A stretch of 64,000 nt of DNA from Arcicella rigui (GTDB lineage: Bacteria > Bacteroidota > Bacteroidia > Cytophagales > Spirosomataceae). The translations under genes were made by a program, and so were the position numbers. The notes beneath the pieces were generated by a model that saw only the letters and a program-made list of their open reading frames with translations, was not told the origin of the DNA and searched no databases. The stretch is from contig NZ_JAYFUM010000004.1 of NCBI RefSeq assembly GCF_034929435.1, positions 1 to 64,000 of the forward strand, given 5' to 3'. Of this stretch, positions 41,313-49,197 are shown one piece after another. How positions within the stretch are numbered: the first letter of the stretch is position 1; each line of letters starts with the position of its first letter.

Positions 41313-41876
41313 TTAATCTTCAGATTCTGTTTTAAAAGAGTAAAGTGTTGGGTCAAGTTTGAAGTTGCCTGATAAGTAATCATCCACAAATTTAGTTACT
41401 ACTTTATCGTTGACTTCTTCTACATTCAAACATACTTCTAAGCCGATACCAAACTCAAAGTCTTCATCAATTTCCAAATGTTCGGCTAATTTTATTTCTT
41501 CGTTTTCCTCAATTTCTTCAATGAGTTCAGTGATGAAAAGCTCAACTTCTTCGTCCATTTCTTCGTTTGGCGTATAAGTTTCATCACGATTTTCTAATGG
41601 AACATACAAAGGGAAAGATTTCATTGCTTTTCTTTCTGCTGTTTCATACACTACACTATTAAAGTGTAATCTCAAGGAGTAAATAACTGCATCAAAAATA
41701 GCCTCTTGTCCTTTATATTCTCCTACAAATTGAACATGAACAAACTCTTCCACATTGTCAGGTTCATCATTTAGCTCGTCTTCAAAATACACAAACTTTT
41801 TTCCTGCCTCTTTACATTCTTGTTTTAGTAAAGCTATTTCTTTGGGGTCAAGTCCTGGATTTGTTTTATATGACAT
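41313..41876 (-). CDS. Acidic conserved-looking protein of unknown function
   Basis: A 187-residue, strongly acidic protein, probably cytosolic. The ATG at 41876 (MSYKTNPGLDPKE) is preferred over an upstream start at 41930, which adds an 18-residue hydrophobic-free extension lying within the preceding terminator. The N-terminal half is mixed alpha/beta (VHVQFVGEYKGQEAIFDAVIYSLRLHFNSVVYETAERKA); the second half has a very acidic stretch (EEMDEEVELF..EEIEENEE). No catalytic motif is seen and I do not recognise the family. It precedes the CPBP protease gene with a 14-bp gap. Confidence 0.72.
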   Translation of the reverse strand: MSYKTNPGLDPKEIALLKQECKEAGKKFVYFEDELNDEPDNVEEFVHVQFVGEYKGQEAIFDAVIYSLRLHFNSVVYETAERKAMKSFPLYVPLENRDETYTPNEEMDEEVELFITELIEEIEENEEIKLAEHLEIDEDFEFGIGLEVCLNVEEVNDKVVTKFVDDYLSGNFKLDPTLYSFKTESED

Positions 41877-41911
41877 ATTTCGAGGGATTAATTTTTGTTC
41901 CAAAGATAACA

Positions 41912-41947
41912 AAATTGCCCACGAAGACAAACTATCGTGGGCAATTG
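41912..41947. terminator. Terminator after GSIII
   Basis: A 12-bp stem aattgcccacga / tcgtgggcaatt with a 10-nt loop. On the minus strand it follows the GSIII stop at 41985 by 38 bp and precedes the acidic-protein gene. Confidence 0.8.
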
Positions 41948-41984
41948 AGTGAATATATCAATTTTTTGAAATAAAAATAATATT

Positions 41985-44189
41985 TTATCGAATCAACAAT
42001 AATTCACGGTATTTTGGCAAAGGCCATTCATCGTCGTCAACGATAAGCTCTAATTTATCTACGCAATAACGGATTTCTTCAAGATATTCCTTCACCGTAG
42101 TACTGTAAATGACAGCTCTTTCACCGATGTTTTCTAAATTATTGGCTTCTTTTCTTGCTTCAGTCATCAATTCTACAAGATTATTGATTTTTGAAGTATA
42201 GATAGAAATTTTCTTGATAATCTCGATGGTTGGAGCAAAATACTGCGGGTCAATACCGATTTCTTTTTGTCCACGTACATTATCAACCAATTGTGTTTGG
42301 TACTTCAATGAAGTAGAAACAATATGATTAATAGCTAAGTCGGCAGCTACACGAGATTCAATCTGAATTTTTTTGATATAATTTTCAATTTCGATTTCAT
42401 AACGAGCGTGCATTTCTACCTCGTTAAAGATTCCATGTTTTGAAAACAATTCAATCGCCGATTTGTCAAGGTACTGTTTCAAAGCCTCGGGCGTAGTTTT
42501 ATGATTTGGCAAACCACGTCTTTTAGCTTCTTCAGCCCACTCTTCTGAGTAACCGTTACCTTCAAAAAGAATTTTTCTTGATTGTTTTACATATTTTTTC
42601 AATACTTCTACAATCGCTAATTCCTTTTTGATACCTTTTTCTAAATACACATCTACTTCCTCACGGAACTGCATCAACTGGTTGGCAACAATTGTATTCA
42701 AGATTGTCATCGGAGCAGCAGAATTGGCTGAAGAACCAACCGCTCTGAATTCAAACTTATTACCTGTAAACGCAAAAGGAGAAGTTCTGTTACGGTCGGT
42801 ATTATCCAATAAAAGTGCTGGAATTTTATTAATTCCCAAACGCAAATAAACGTTATCACCTTTTTCTAATTTAATATCGTGCATTTCTGAAAGATTTTCT
42901 AAATCATTCAATACACGAGTCATTTCTGTTCCAATAAAAATTGATACAATAGCTGGCGGAGCTTCGTTTGCACCCAAACGGTGTTCGTTTCCAGCCGTTG
43001 CGATTGATGCACGTAATAAATCAGCGTAATCATGAACGGCTTTGATGGTATTGACAAAAAACGTTAAGAAACGAAGATTTTCTTTTGGCTTTGTTGAAGG
43101 ACCTAATAAATTCACGCCAGTGTTGGTAGCCAAAGACCAGTTGTTGTGCTTTCCAGAGCCATTAATACCTGCAAACGGTTTTTCATGGAAAAGTACACGC
43201 ATTTTGTGTTTTGAAGCTACTTTGTTCATCAAATCCATCAAAAGAGCATTGTGGTCGCAAGCTAAATTAGCTTCTTCGAAAGTTGGAGCTACTTCAAACT
43301 GTGCAGGAGCTACTTCGTTATGGCGAGTACGTACTGGCATGCCTAATTTCAAGGCTTCCAATTCAAAATCAACCATGAAGGCATTTACTCTTGGCGGAAT
43401 AGAACCAAAGTAATGGTCTTCCAATTGCTGTCCTTTCGCTGGTGAATGCCCAAATACAGTTCTTCCCGACATCATTAAGTCTGGACGAGCATTATACAAA
43501 GCTTCATCAACCAAAAAGTATTCTTGTTCAACCCCAACAGAAGCCGTTACTTTTGATACTTCTCTATTAAAGTATTCATTCATTACTTTAGTAGCAGCTC
43601 TATCTATTAACTCACTTGATTTCAACAAAGGAGTTTTGTAATCTAAAGCTTCACCTGTATAAGAAACAAACACCGAAGGAATACATAAAGTAGCTGTTCC
43701 TGCTACGTTTTCCATAATAAACGCTGGCGAAGATGGGTCCCAAGCCGTATAACCACGGGCCTCAAAAGTGGAACGAATACCACCATTTGGGAAAGAAGAG
43801 GCATCAGGTTCTTGTTGTACTAAAGCAGACCCTTTGAATTTCTCAACTGCTTTTCCTTTACCGGTTATATCAAAAAAAGCGTCGTGCTTTTCAGCAGTCG
43901 TACCTGTTAAAGGTTGAAACCAGTGTGTATAGTGAGTAACGCCTTTAGATATAGCCCAAGATTTCATCGCTGCAGCTACTTCATCGGCTGCCTCTCTGTC
44001 AATTTTCTTCCCATCCTCAATTGCATTCGTAATTTTCAAGTAAGCTTCCGGGCTTAACAAAGAACGCATCACTTCTTCATTAAAAGTATTACTTCCATAA
44101 AAGTCCGTTACTTTCTCACTCGGTATCTTTACCGGTACAGTCGGTCTCGACTGTGCTAACTCAAGTGCTTTAAATCTTGCAATTGCCAT
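41985..44189 (-). CDS. glnN: Glutamine synthetase type III
   Basis: A 734-residue GSIII, the long form (about 700-730 residues) of ATP-dependent glutamine synthetase typical of Bacteroidota and some cyanobacteria. It makes glutamine from glutamate and ammonia. The N-terminal GSIII-specific domain (SEKVTDFYGSNTFNEEVM..LLSPEAYLKI) precedes the catalytic core (SVGVEQEYFLVDEALY, MVDFELEALKLGMPVRTRHNE, HEKPFAGINGSGKHNNWSL, NRTSPFAFTGNKFEFRAVGSS). The C-terminal domain is helical. It is divergent from a second, type II synthetase, with an ammonium transporter 3.5 kb away. Confidence 0.98.
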   Translation of the reverse strand: MAIARFKALELAQSRPTVPVKIPSEKVTDFYGSNTFNEEVMRSLLSPEAYLKITNAIEDGKKIDREAADEVAAAMKSWAISKGVTHYTHWFQPLTGTTAEKHDAFFDITGKGKAVEKFKGSALVQQEPDASSFPNGGIRSTFEARGYTAWDPSSPAFIMENVAGTATLCIPSVFVSYTGEALDYKTPLLKSSELIDRAATKVMNEYFNREVSKVTASVGVEQEYFLVDEALYNARPDLMMSGRTVFGHSPAKGQQLEDHYFGSIPPRVNAFMVDFELEALKLGMPVRTRHNEVAPAQFEVAPTFEEANLACDHNALLMDLMNKVASKHKMRVLFHEKPFAGINGSGKHNNWSLATNTGVNLLGPSTKPKENLRFLTFFVNTIKAVHDYADLLRASIATAGNEHRLGANEAPPAIVSIFIGTEMTRVLNDLENLSEMHDIKLEKGDNVYLRLGINKIPALLLDNTDRNRTSPFAFTGNKFEFRAVGSSANSAAPMTILNTIVANQLMQFREEVDVYLEKGIKKELAIVEVLKKYVKQSRKILFEGNGYSEEWAEEAKRRGLPNHKTTPEALKQYLDKSAIELFSKHGIFNEVEMHARYEIEIENYIKKIQIESRVAADLAINHIVSTSLKYQTQLVDNVRGQKEIGIDPQYFAPTIEIIKKISIYTSKINNLVELMTEARKEANNLENIGERAVIYSTTVKEYLEEIRYCVDKLELIVDDDEWPLPKYRELLLIR

Positions 44190-44699
44190 ATAAAATTATT
44201 CAGATTATTTTTTGAATGTTTTTAAGATTTGGTAATAAAATTACGAATGTTCGTGCAAACTCTTTAACAATAAACGAAATAATCTTTAAAAGGCTATGAG
44301 TTTAGGGAATAAAAACTTTTTTTAAGCATTTTATCTGACTTCAACATGCCTTCGTATAGGCAATTTTTCTCATCTCAAAAATTCAATTTTGGCAGTCTCT
44401 ATTTCAAATCTGAATTTGTTTTCAAATGCCCAAAACAGTTCAGAACTGTAAAAACTGCTTCCTTTAAAAAGCACAATTTCGGTACAATAAAAATAACTAA
44501 AGAAAAAATTTAACTATTTAAAGAAATTTATATTTAATTCTGAAAATATTTTGATTTACAAAATAAAGTATTGTATTTTTGAGTATAACAAAATATAATT
44601 TTACGATTGACAAATTGACTGACAATTTTAAAATTAGAATTATTCAAAAAGAAAAAAAAATAGGTGCAGGTTTAAATATTTCATAAAAATCATTTTTTT
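44190..44699. other. Divergent control region between GSIII and GSII (gene-free)
   Basis: About 510 bp of very AT-rich DNA with no gene. It contains a short inverted repeat ACGAATGTTCGT (44243-44254) close to the GSIII start, and a small hairpin tgcct-tcgtat-aggca (44347-44362) followed by atttttc. I see no sigma-54-type -24/-12 site. The length is unusual for this otherwise compact genome, consistent with regulated expression. Confidence 0.45.
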
Positions 44700-44732
44700 T
44701 TTGTGTTTTTTAAATTTAGAAGTATAAATTTG
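44700..44732 (+). promoter_or_regulatory. Promoter of the type II glutamine synthetase gene
   Basis: TTTG (44700-44703), 21-bp spacer, TAAATTTG (44725-44732): full match to the Bacteroidota TTTG/TAnnTTTG promoter, 52 bp before the ATG. Confidence 0.75.
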
Positions 44733-44784
44733 TACCAAGAAATAAGGAAAATAACCAAATAAATTAAAATCCAATAACAAAATC

Positions 44785-45810
44785 ATGGCAAAAGCTAAAC
44801 TTGAGTACATTTGGTTGGACGGATACAAACCAACTCAGAGCCTTCGTAGTAAAACTAAAATTGAGAGTGATTTTAGCGGAAAATTAGAAGATTGCGGAAT
44901 GTGGTCATTTGACGGTTCTTCAACAGAACAAGCTCCAGGTGGTTCTTCTGACTGTCAATTGAAACCAGTTTATATCTGTCCAGACCCTGAGCGTTCTTTA
45001 TTAGGAACTCCTGCGTATTTAGTGATGTGCGAAGTTTTAGATGCAAACGGTGTACCTCACGAATCAAACGGTCGTGCTACAATTGATGACGATGATAATG
45101 ATTTCTGGTTTGGCTTTGAGCAAGAATATTTCTTGTACGACTTAGCTACTAATCTTCCTTTAGGTTTCCCTGCAAACGGTTACCCACGTCCACAAGGCCC
45201 TTACTACTGCTCAGTTGGTGCTAAGAATGCTTTCGGTCGTAACATAGTTGAAGAACACTTAGAATACTGTCTTCAAGCTGGCTTAAACGTTGAAGGTATC
45301 AACGCTGAGGTTGCTGCTGGTCAATGGGAATTCCAATGTTTCGCTAAAGGTGCTAAACAAGCTGGTGACGAAATTTGGATTGCTCGTTATTTATTGGAAA
45401 GAACTTGTGAGAAATACGGTGTTTGGGTTAACTACCACTGTAAGCCTCTTGGAAATACTGACTGGAATGGTTCAGGTATGCACGCTAACTTCTCTAACAC
45501 AGCTCTTAGAACTGCTGGTAAGAAAGAAACTTACGACATTATCTGCCAAGCTTTCGCTCCATTCGTTAAAGAACACATCGAAGTTTACGGTGCTGACAAC
45601 CACTTACGTTTAACAGGTAAACACGAGACTCAGTCAATCGACCAATTCTCTTATGGTGTATCTGACCGTGGTGCTTCAATCCGTATTCCAATCGCTGCTG
45701 TACAAAAAGGTTGGAAAGGATGGTTGGAAGACCGTCGTCCAAACTCAGCTGCTGATCCATACAAAGTTGCTGCTCGTATCATCAAAACTGTTAAAACTGC
45801 TCAAGTTTAG
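44785..45810 (+). CDS. Glutamine synthetase type II (eukaryote-like)
   Basis: A 341-residue GSII. The beta-grasp N terminus (AKLEYIWLDGYKPTQSLRSKT, MWSFDGSSTEQAPGGSSDC) and the core (FGFEQEYFLYD, CSVGAKNAFGRNIVEEHLEYC, EVAAGQWEFQ, WNGSGMHANFS, RLTGKHET, DRGASIRIPI, YLEDRRPNSAADPY-like end) are those of plant and animal cytosolic GS. It fixes ammonia into glutamine. Codon use is markedly biased (CGT for Arg, GCT, GGT, AAC), unlike neighbouring genes that favour AGA, which implies very high expression. It has a clear promoter and its own terminator, opposite GSIII. Confidence 0.97.
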   Translation: MAKAKLEYIWLDGYKPTQSLRSKTKIESDFSGKLEDCGMWSFDGSSTEQAPGGSSDCQLKPVYICPDPERSLLGTPAYLVMCEVLDANGVPHESNGRATIDDDDNDFWFGFEQEYFLYDLATNLPLGFPANGYPRPQGPYYCSVGAKNAFGRNIVEEHLEYCLQAGLNVEGINAEVAAGQWEFQCFAKGAKQAGDEIWIARYLLERTCEKYGVWVNYHCKPLGNTDWNGSGMHANFSNTALRTAGKKETYDIICQAFAPFVKEHIEVYGADNHLRLTGKHETQSIDQFSYGVSDRGASIRIPIAAVQKGWKGWLEDRRPNSAADPYKVAARIIKTVKTAQV

Positions 45811-45830
45811 TTTTTTTGATTCCTCATATA

Positions 45831-45864
45831 GAAAAGACCTGTTCAAAAAACAGGTCTTTTTTTA
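45831..45864 (+). terminator. Terminator after GSII
   Basis: A 10-bp stem aaaagacctg / caggtctttt with loop ttcaaaaaa and a T-run. Confidence 0.9.
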
Positions 45865-45948
45865 TTGCCTTTTTCCCAATTTTGCTATTAATGCCATAAG
45901 AACCAGTGCATTTGAGTTTTTTTGGATGAGAATTTAGGAAAGGATAAC

Positions 45949-45956
45949 TATCTTTG
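45949..45956 (+). promoter_or_regulatory. -7 box of mtaB, predicted leaderless
   Basis: TATCTTTG, only 4 bases (cagt) before the ATG at 45961. It rules out the upstream in-frame ATG at 45922, which lies before the promoter. The initiator would be at or next to the A of ATG. Confidence 0.6.
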
Positions 45957-45960
45957 CAGT

Positions 45961-47286
45961 ATGAAAAAGGTCGCATTTTATACATTAGGCTGTAAGCTTA
46001 ATTACTCAGAAACATCAACTATTGCTCGAATGTTTGAGCAAAAAGGCTACAAAAAAGTAGAGTTTAATCAAACGCCAGATATATTTATCATCAATACTTG
46101 TTCTGTTACAGAAAATGCAGACAAGAAATGTAAGAAAATTGTAAAAGAAGCTAATAAAATCAATCCAAATGGTTATGTCACCATTATTGGATGTTATGCT
46201 CAACTAAAACCTCAAGAAATCGCTGATATTGAGGGAGTAGATGCTGTTTTAGGTGCTGCAGAAAAGTTTCAGTTAATTGATTTATTAGATGGTTTTGTTA
46301 AAGAACCTAAAGAAAATCAAGCCAAAATCTTCAACCAAAATATTGAAGAAGCCATTGATTACCACTCCTCTTATTCATTAAACGACCGTACTCGTACATT
46401 CTTGAAAGTACAAGATGGTTGTGACTATCCTTGTGCCTACTGTACTATTCCCTTAGCAAGAGGAGCAAGCCGTTCAGATACCATTGAAAATGTTGTTAAA
46501 GCAGCTAAAGAAATTGTGGCAAGCGGCGTGAAGGAAATTGTACTTACAGGCGTAAATATTGGTGATTTTGGTCTCCAAAATGGAAAAAGAAAAGAAACTT
46601 TCTTAGACTTAGTAAAGGCTTTGGATGAAGTTGAGGGATTGGAACGAATAAGAATTTCATCTATTGAACCTAATTTATTAACCGACGAAATCATTGAGTT
46701 TGTAGCTACTTCCAAACGTTTTGTGCCACATTTCCATATTCCGCTTCAATCTGGTTCAAATAAAGTATTAGGCTTAATGAAACGCCGTTATAGAAGAGAA
46801 CTTTATATTGAGCGAGTAAATAAAATCAAGCAATTAATTCCTCATTGTTGTATTGGTGTTGATGTAATTGTTGGACATCCTGGCGAAACAGAAGAGGATT
46901 TTATAGAAACATACAACTTCTTGAATGATTTAGACATTAGTTATCTTCACGTATTTACGTATTCAGAAAGAGAAAATACGGCTGCTTTGTCAATCAAGCC
47001 AGTGGTAGCACTCAACAAACGCTCGGAAAGGTCAAAAATGTTACACATATTATCGGAGAAAAAAAGAAGATACTTCTATGAAGAAAACTTAGGTAAAAAC
47101 TTCAAAGTACTTTTTGAAGATGATGTTGAAAATGGACAAATGCAAGGCTTTACCGAAAATTACATCAGAGTAACAGCCAAATATGACCCAATACTCATCA
47201 ATGAATCAAAAGAAGTACATTTAGTTTCAATTAATCCTGAAATGCTTGTAGAAGTAAATGAAGTTGAAGTATTCGAAACACATTAG
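45961..47286 (+). CDS. mtaB: tRNA (N(6)-L-threonylcarbamoyladenosine(37)-C(2))-methylthiotransferase MtaB
   Basis: A 441-residue radical-SAM methylthiotransferase that thiomethylates t6A37 of ANN-decoding tRNAs. The UPF0004 domain holds the first Fe-S cysteines (C11 in TLGCKLN, C47 in NTCSVTENAD, C78 in GCYAQ), and the radical-SAM domain the CxxxCxxC cluster C154, C158 and C161 (DGCDYPCAYCTIP). A C-terminal TRAM domain follows (about 380-441). The AdoMet/RNA segments RGASRSDTIENV and PLQSGSNKVLGLMKR are typical of MtaB rather than RimO or MiaB. Confidence 0.96.
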   Translation: MKKVAFYTLGCKLNYSETSTIARMFEQKGYKKVEFNQTPDIFIINTCSVTENADKKCKKIVKEANKINPNGYVTIIGCYAQLKPQEIADIEGVDAVLGAAEKFQLIDLLDGFVKEPKENQAKIFNQNIEEAIDYHSSYSLNDRTRTFLKVQDGCDYPCAYCTIPLARGASRSDTIENVVKAAKEIVASGVKEIVLTGVNIGDFGLQNGKRKETFLDLVKALDEVEGLERIRISSIEPNLLTDEIIEFVATSKRFVPHFHIPLQSGSNKVLGLMKRRYRRELYIERVNKIKQLIPHCCIGVDVIVGHPGETEEDFIETYNFLNDLDISYLHVFTYSERENTAALSIKPVVALNKRSERSKMLHILSEKKRRYFYEENLGKNFKVLFEDDVENGQMQGFTENYIRVTAKYDPILINESKEVHLVSINPEMLVEVNEVEVFETH

Positions 47287-47324
47287 CCTTTATCAGCATC
47301 TAAAAATATTGCCAAAAATTCAGC

Positions 47325-47357
47325 AAAAAGCCCACAAACACAGTCTGTGGGCTTTCT
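47325..47357 (+). terminator. Terminator after mtaB
   Basis: A 10-bp stem aaagcccaca / tgtgggcttt followed by cttat. The first half of a duplicated two-hairpin module (see 47677-47747). Confidence 0.75.
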
Positions 47358-47368
47358 TATAACAAAAC

Positions 47369-47397
47369 AAAACCACAAGAAACCAAACTTGTGGTAA
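47369..47397. repeat. Second hairpin of the first module
   Basis: aaccacaag / cttgtggt stem with 8-nt loop, preceded by the same caaaac string as the copy at 47719-47747. Confidence 0.6.
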
Positions 47398-47676
47398 TGC
47401 AAAGATATATATATTTTTTGAGAAAATGGATTCCCTACTTCTAATTCAGTGATATATTCTCTGTGTGATTCCTTCTTCAAGATTCATCCAATTCTTCTCT
47501 GTAAAACTCGTAATTTATTATTTTACTTTTTGTAATGTCCTTTTTTTGACTAAATGGTACATCATTTTAATCATTGATTGAAGATAGTACGTGCGAAAAT
47601 TTGATAATTTAATACACGATTCATTATTAATTGTCATTTACTGCCATTTGCCCGTTTGGTTAAGGGCTATAAAGCT
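47398..47676. other. Gene-free stretch between mtaB and amtB
   Basis: About 280 bp of AT-rich sequence between two hairpin modules. No open frame, tRNA or recognisable promoter. It could hold a small RNA, but I see nothing specific. Confidence 0.4.
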
Positions 47677-47712
47677 AAAAAGCCCCCTGACAAGGTCTGG
47701 GGGCTTTCTTTC
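47677..47712. terminator. Terminator hairpin, second module
   Basis: Stem aaaagccccc / gggggctttc around 11 nt. It resembles the hairpin at 47325-47357 in its gggctttctt edge, and lies on the amtB side. Confidence 0.75.
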
Positions 47713-47718
47713 TGAAAC

Positions 47719-47747
47719 AAAACCACAAGAACCATTACTTGTGGTAA
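47719..47747 (-). terminator. Second hairpin of the second module, amtB terminator
   Basis: accacaag / cttgtggt with 8-nt loop; on the minus strand it is followed by ttttgttt, directly after the ammonium transporter stop at 47761. Confidence 0.65.
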
Positions 47748-47760
47748 AGTTTTGATATTG

Positions 47761-49098
47761 TTATGCTTCAACGATAAATTCGTCGTGCTGAGAAATATCT
47801 AATCCTACTCTTTCTTCTTCTTCAGTTACACGCAAAGGAATAATTTTGTCAGTAACGAATAATAAGAAATAAGATAAACCAAATGCGAATGCTGAAACAA
47901 CTGCTAATGCCACTAAGTGTTTAACAATCAAAGCAACGTCGCCAGTGATGAATAAGCCTTGCTCTCCTTCAACAACTACACCGTTTACTGCTTTAGAAGC
48001 AAACAAACCTGTCATTACCATACCTACCATACCACCTACACCATGGCAAGGGAAAACGTCTAAAGTATCATCTAATTTAGAATTTGCTCTCCAGTGTGCA
48101 CCGATGTTAGAAATAATAGCGGCGATAGTACCAATAGTGATTGCTGCTGTAACTGTAACGAAACCAGAAGCTGGAGTAATTGCTACAAGACCAACAACAG
48201 CACCGATACAGAAACCTAAAGCTGAAACTTTACGACCACGAGTTACATCAAATAATACCCATGACAAACCTGCTGAAGCCGCTGCTACGTGTGTAGTTGC
48301 GAATGCTGATACTGCCAATGGTCCTGCTCCTACTGCTGAACCTGCATTGAAACCAAACCATCCAAACCAAAGTAAACCAGTACCTAACAATACGTAAGGA
48401 ATGTTTGCTGGAGGTAAAATGTTAGCTTCAACGTGTGACTTACGACGTTTCAAGTATAAAGCACCTGCTAAAGCTGCCCAACCTGCACTCATGTGTACAA
48501 CAGTACCACCTGCAAAGTCAAGAACACCGTATTTAAACAACCAACCATCTGGGTGCCATGTCCAGTGAGCTAATGGAGCATACACAACAACACAGAACAA
48601 CACCATGAATAATACAAAAGCACGGAAGTTAATACGTTCAGCTAACGCACCAGAAATCAAAGCAGGAGTAATAACGGCGAATTTCATTTGGAAAAATGCA
48701 AACAAAGCAAATGGAATTGTTGTTGCAAGTGACCAAGGTTTACCGTCGAAAACACCTTTGAACATGAAATAAGTTGTTGGATTACCTACAAAACCACCGA
48801 TAGAATCACCGAAAGCTAAGCTGAATCCGAATACAACCCAAATTAACGTAATTACACCCATTGCAATAAATGATTGCAACATCGTAGAAATAACGTTTTT
48901 GTGGTTAACCATACCACCGTAAAAGTAAGCTAAACCAGGTGTCATTAATAAAACAAGACCTGAAGAAACAAGCATCCATGCAGTATCGCCGGTATCGATA
49001 CCTTCTGTAACTGCTGCACCGGGTGCAGGTACAAAAGCTGCTGCAATGGCAATAACTAACAAAATTAGAATTGGAATAAATGTTGGTTTTTGTGACAT
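47761..49098 (-). CDS. amtB: Ammonium transporter (Amt/Mep/Rh family)
   Basis: A 445-residue channel with 11-12 membrane helices plus a leading hydrophobic segment. The ATG at 49098 is chosen (MSQKPTFIPILIL); an earlier in-frame start at 49161 would add a non-signal-like extension over the control region. Family marks: DTAWMLVSSGLVLLMTPGLA, the pore twin histidines in GGTVVHMSAGWAAL and DVFPCHGVGGMVG, the gate FGWFGFNAGSA, and a C-terminal tail (EEERVGLDISQHDEF) of the type bound by GlnK. No glnK is adjacent. It is downstream of a porin gene on the same strand, in a region with two glutamine synthetases. Confidence 0.97.
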   Translation of the reverse strand: MSQKPTFIPILILLVIAIAAAFVPAPGAAVTEGIDTGDTAWMLVSSGLVLLMTPGLAYFYGGMVNHKNVISTMLQSFIAMGVITLIWVVFGFSLAFGDSIGGFVGNPTTYFMFKGVFDGKPWSLATTIPFALFAFFQMKFAVITPALISGALAERINFRAFVLFMVLFCVVVYAPLAHWTWHPDGWLFKYGVLDFAGGTVVHMSAGWAALAGALYLKRRKSHVEANILPPANIPYVLLGTGLLWFGWFGFNAGSAVGAGPLAVSAFATTHVAAASAGLSWVLFDVTRGRKVSALGFCIGAVVGLVAITPASGFVTVTAAITIGTIAAIISNIGAHWRANSKLDDTLDVFPCHGVGGMVGMVMTGLFASKAVNGVVVEGEQGLFITGDVALIVKHLVALAVVSAFAFGLSYFLLFVTDKIIPLRVTEEEERVGLDISQHDEFIVEA

Positions 49099-49150
49099 TG
49101 TGATTAGTGTTTTAGGGTTTATTATGGAATTGTTTACAGAAACTAAAATA

Positions 49151-49186
49151 CACACAACCAATTAAAATTTAATCATTGGTTGTGTG
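49151..49186 (-). promoter_or_regulatory. Hairpin between porin and amtB
   Basis: A 12-bp stem cacacaaccaat / attggttgtgtg in the 99-bp gap between the porin (ends 49198) and amtB (starts 49098). On the minus strand it is not followed by a clean T-run, so it may be an mRNA-stability or partial-termination element that lowers or separates the two genes' expression. Confidence 0.5.
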
Positions 49187-49197
49187 CAGATTATATA

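Noticed and set aside
44640..44828. Minus-strand frame overlapping the start of GSII
   Set aside because: Overlaps the clear promoter and start of GSII; composition is poly-Phe/Lys from AT-rich control DNA.
45290..45613. Frame-shifted copy of GSII in another frame
   Set aside because: A shadow frame; the GSII reading frame is intact from 44785 to 45810 with all motifs in register.
47640..47712. tRNA-like string near cgtttggttaagggctata
   Set aside because: A T-arm and anticodon stem cannot be formed; it is the flank of the amtB terminator.
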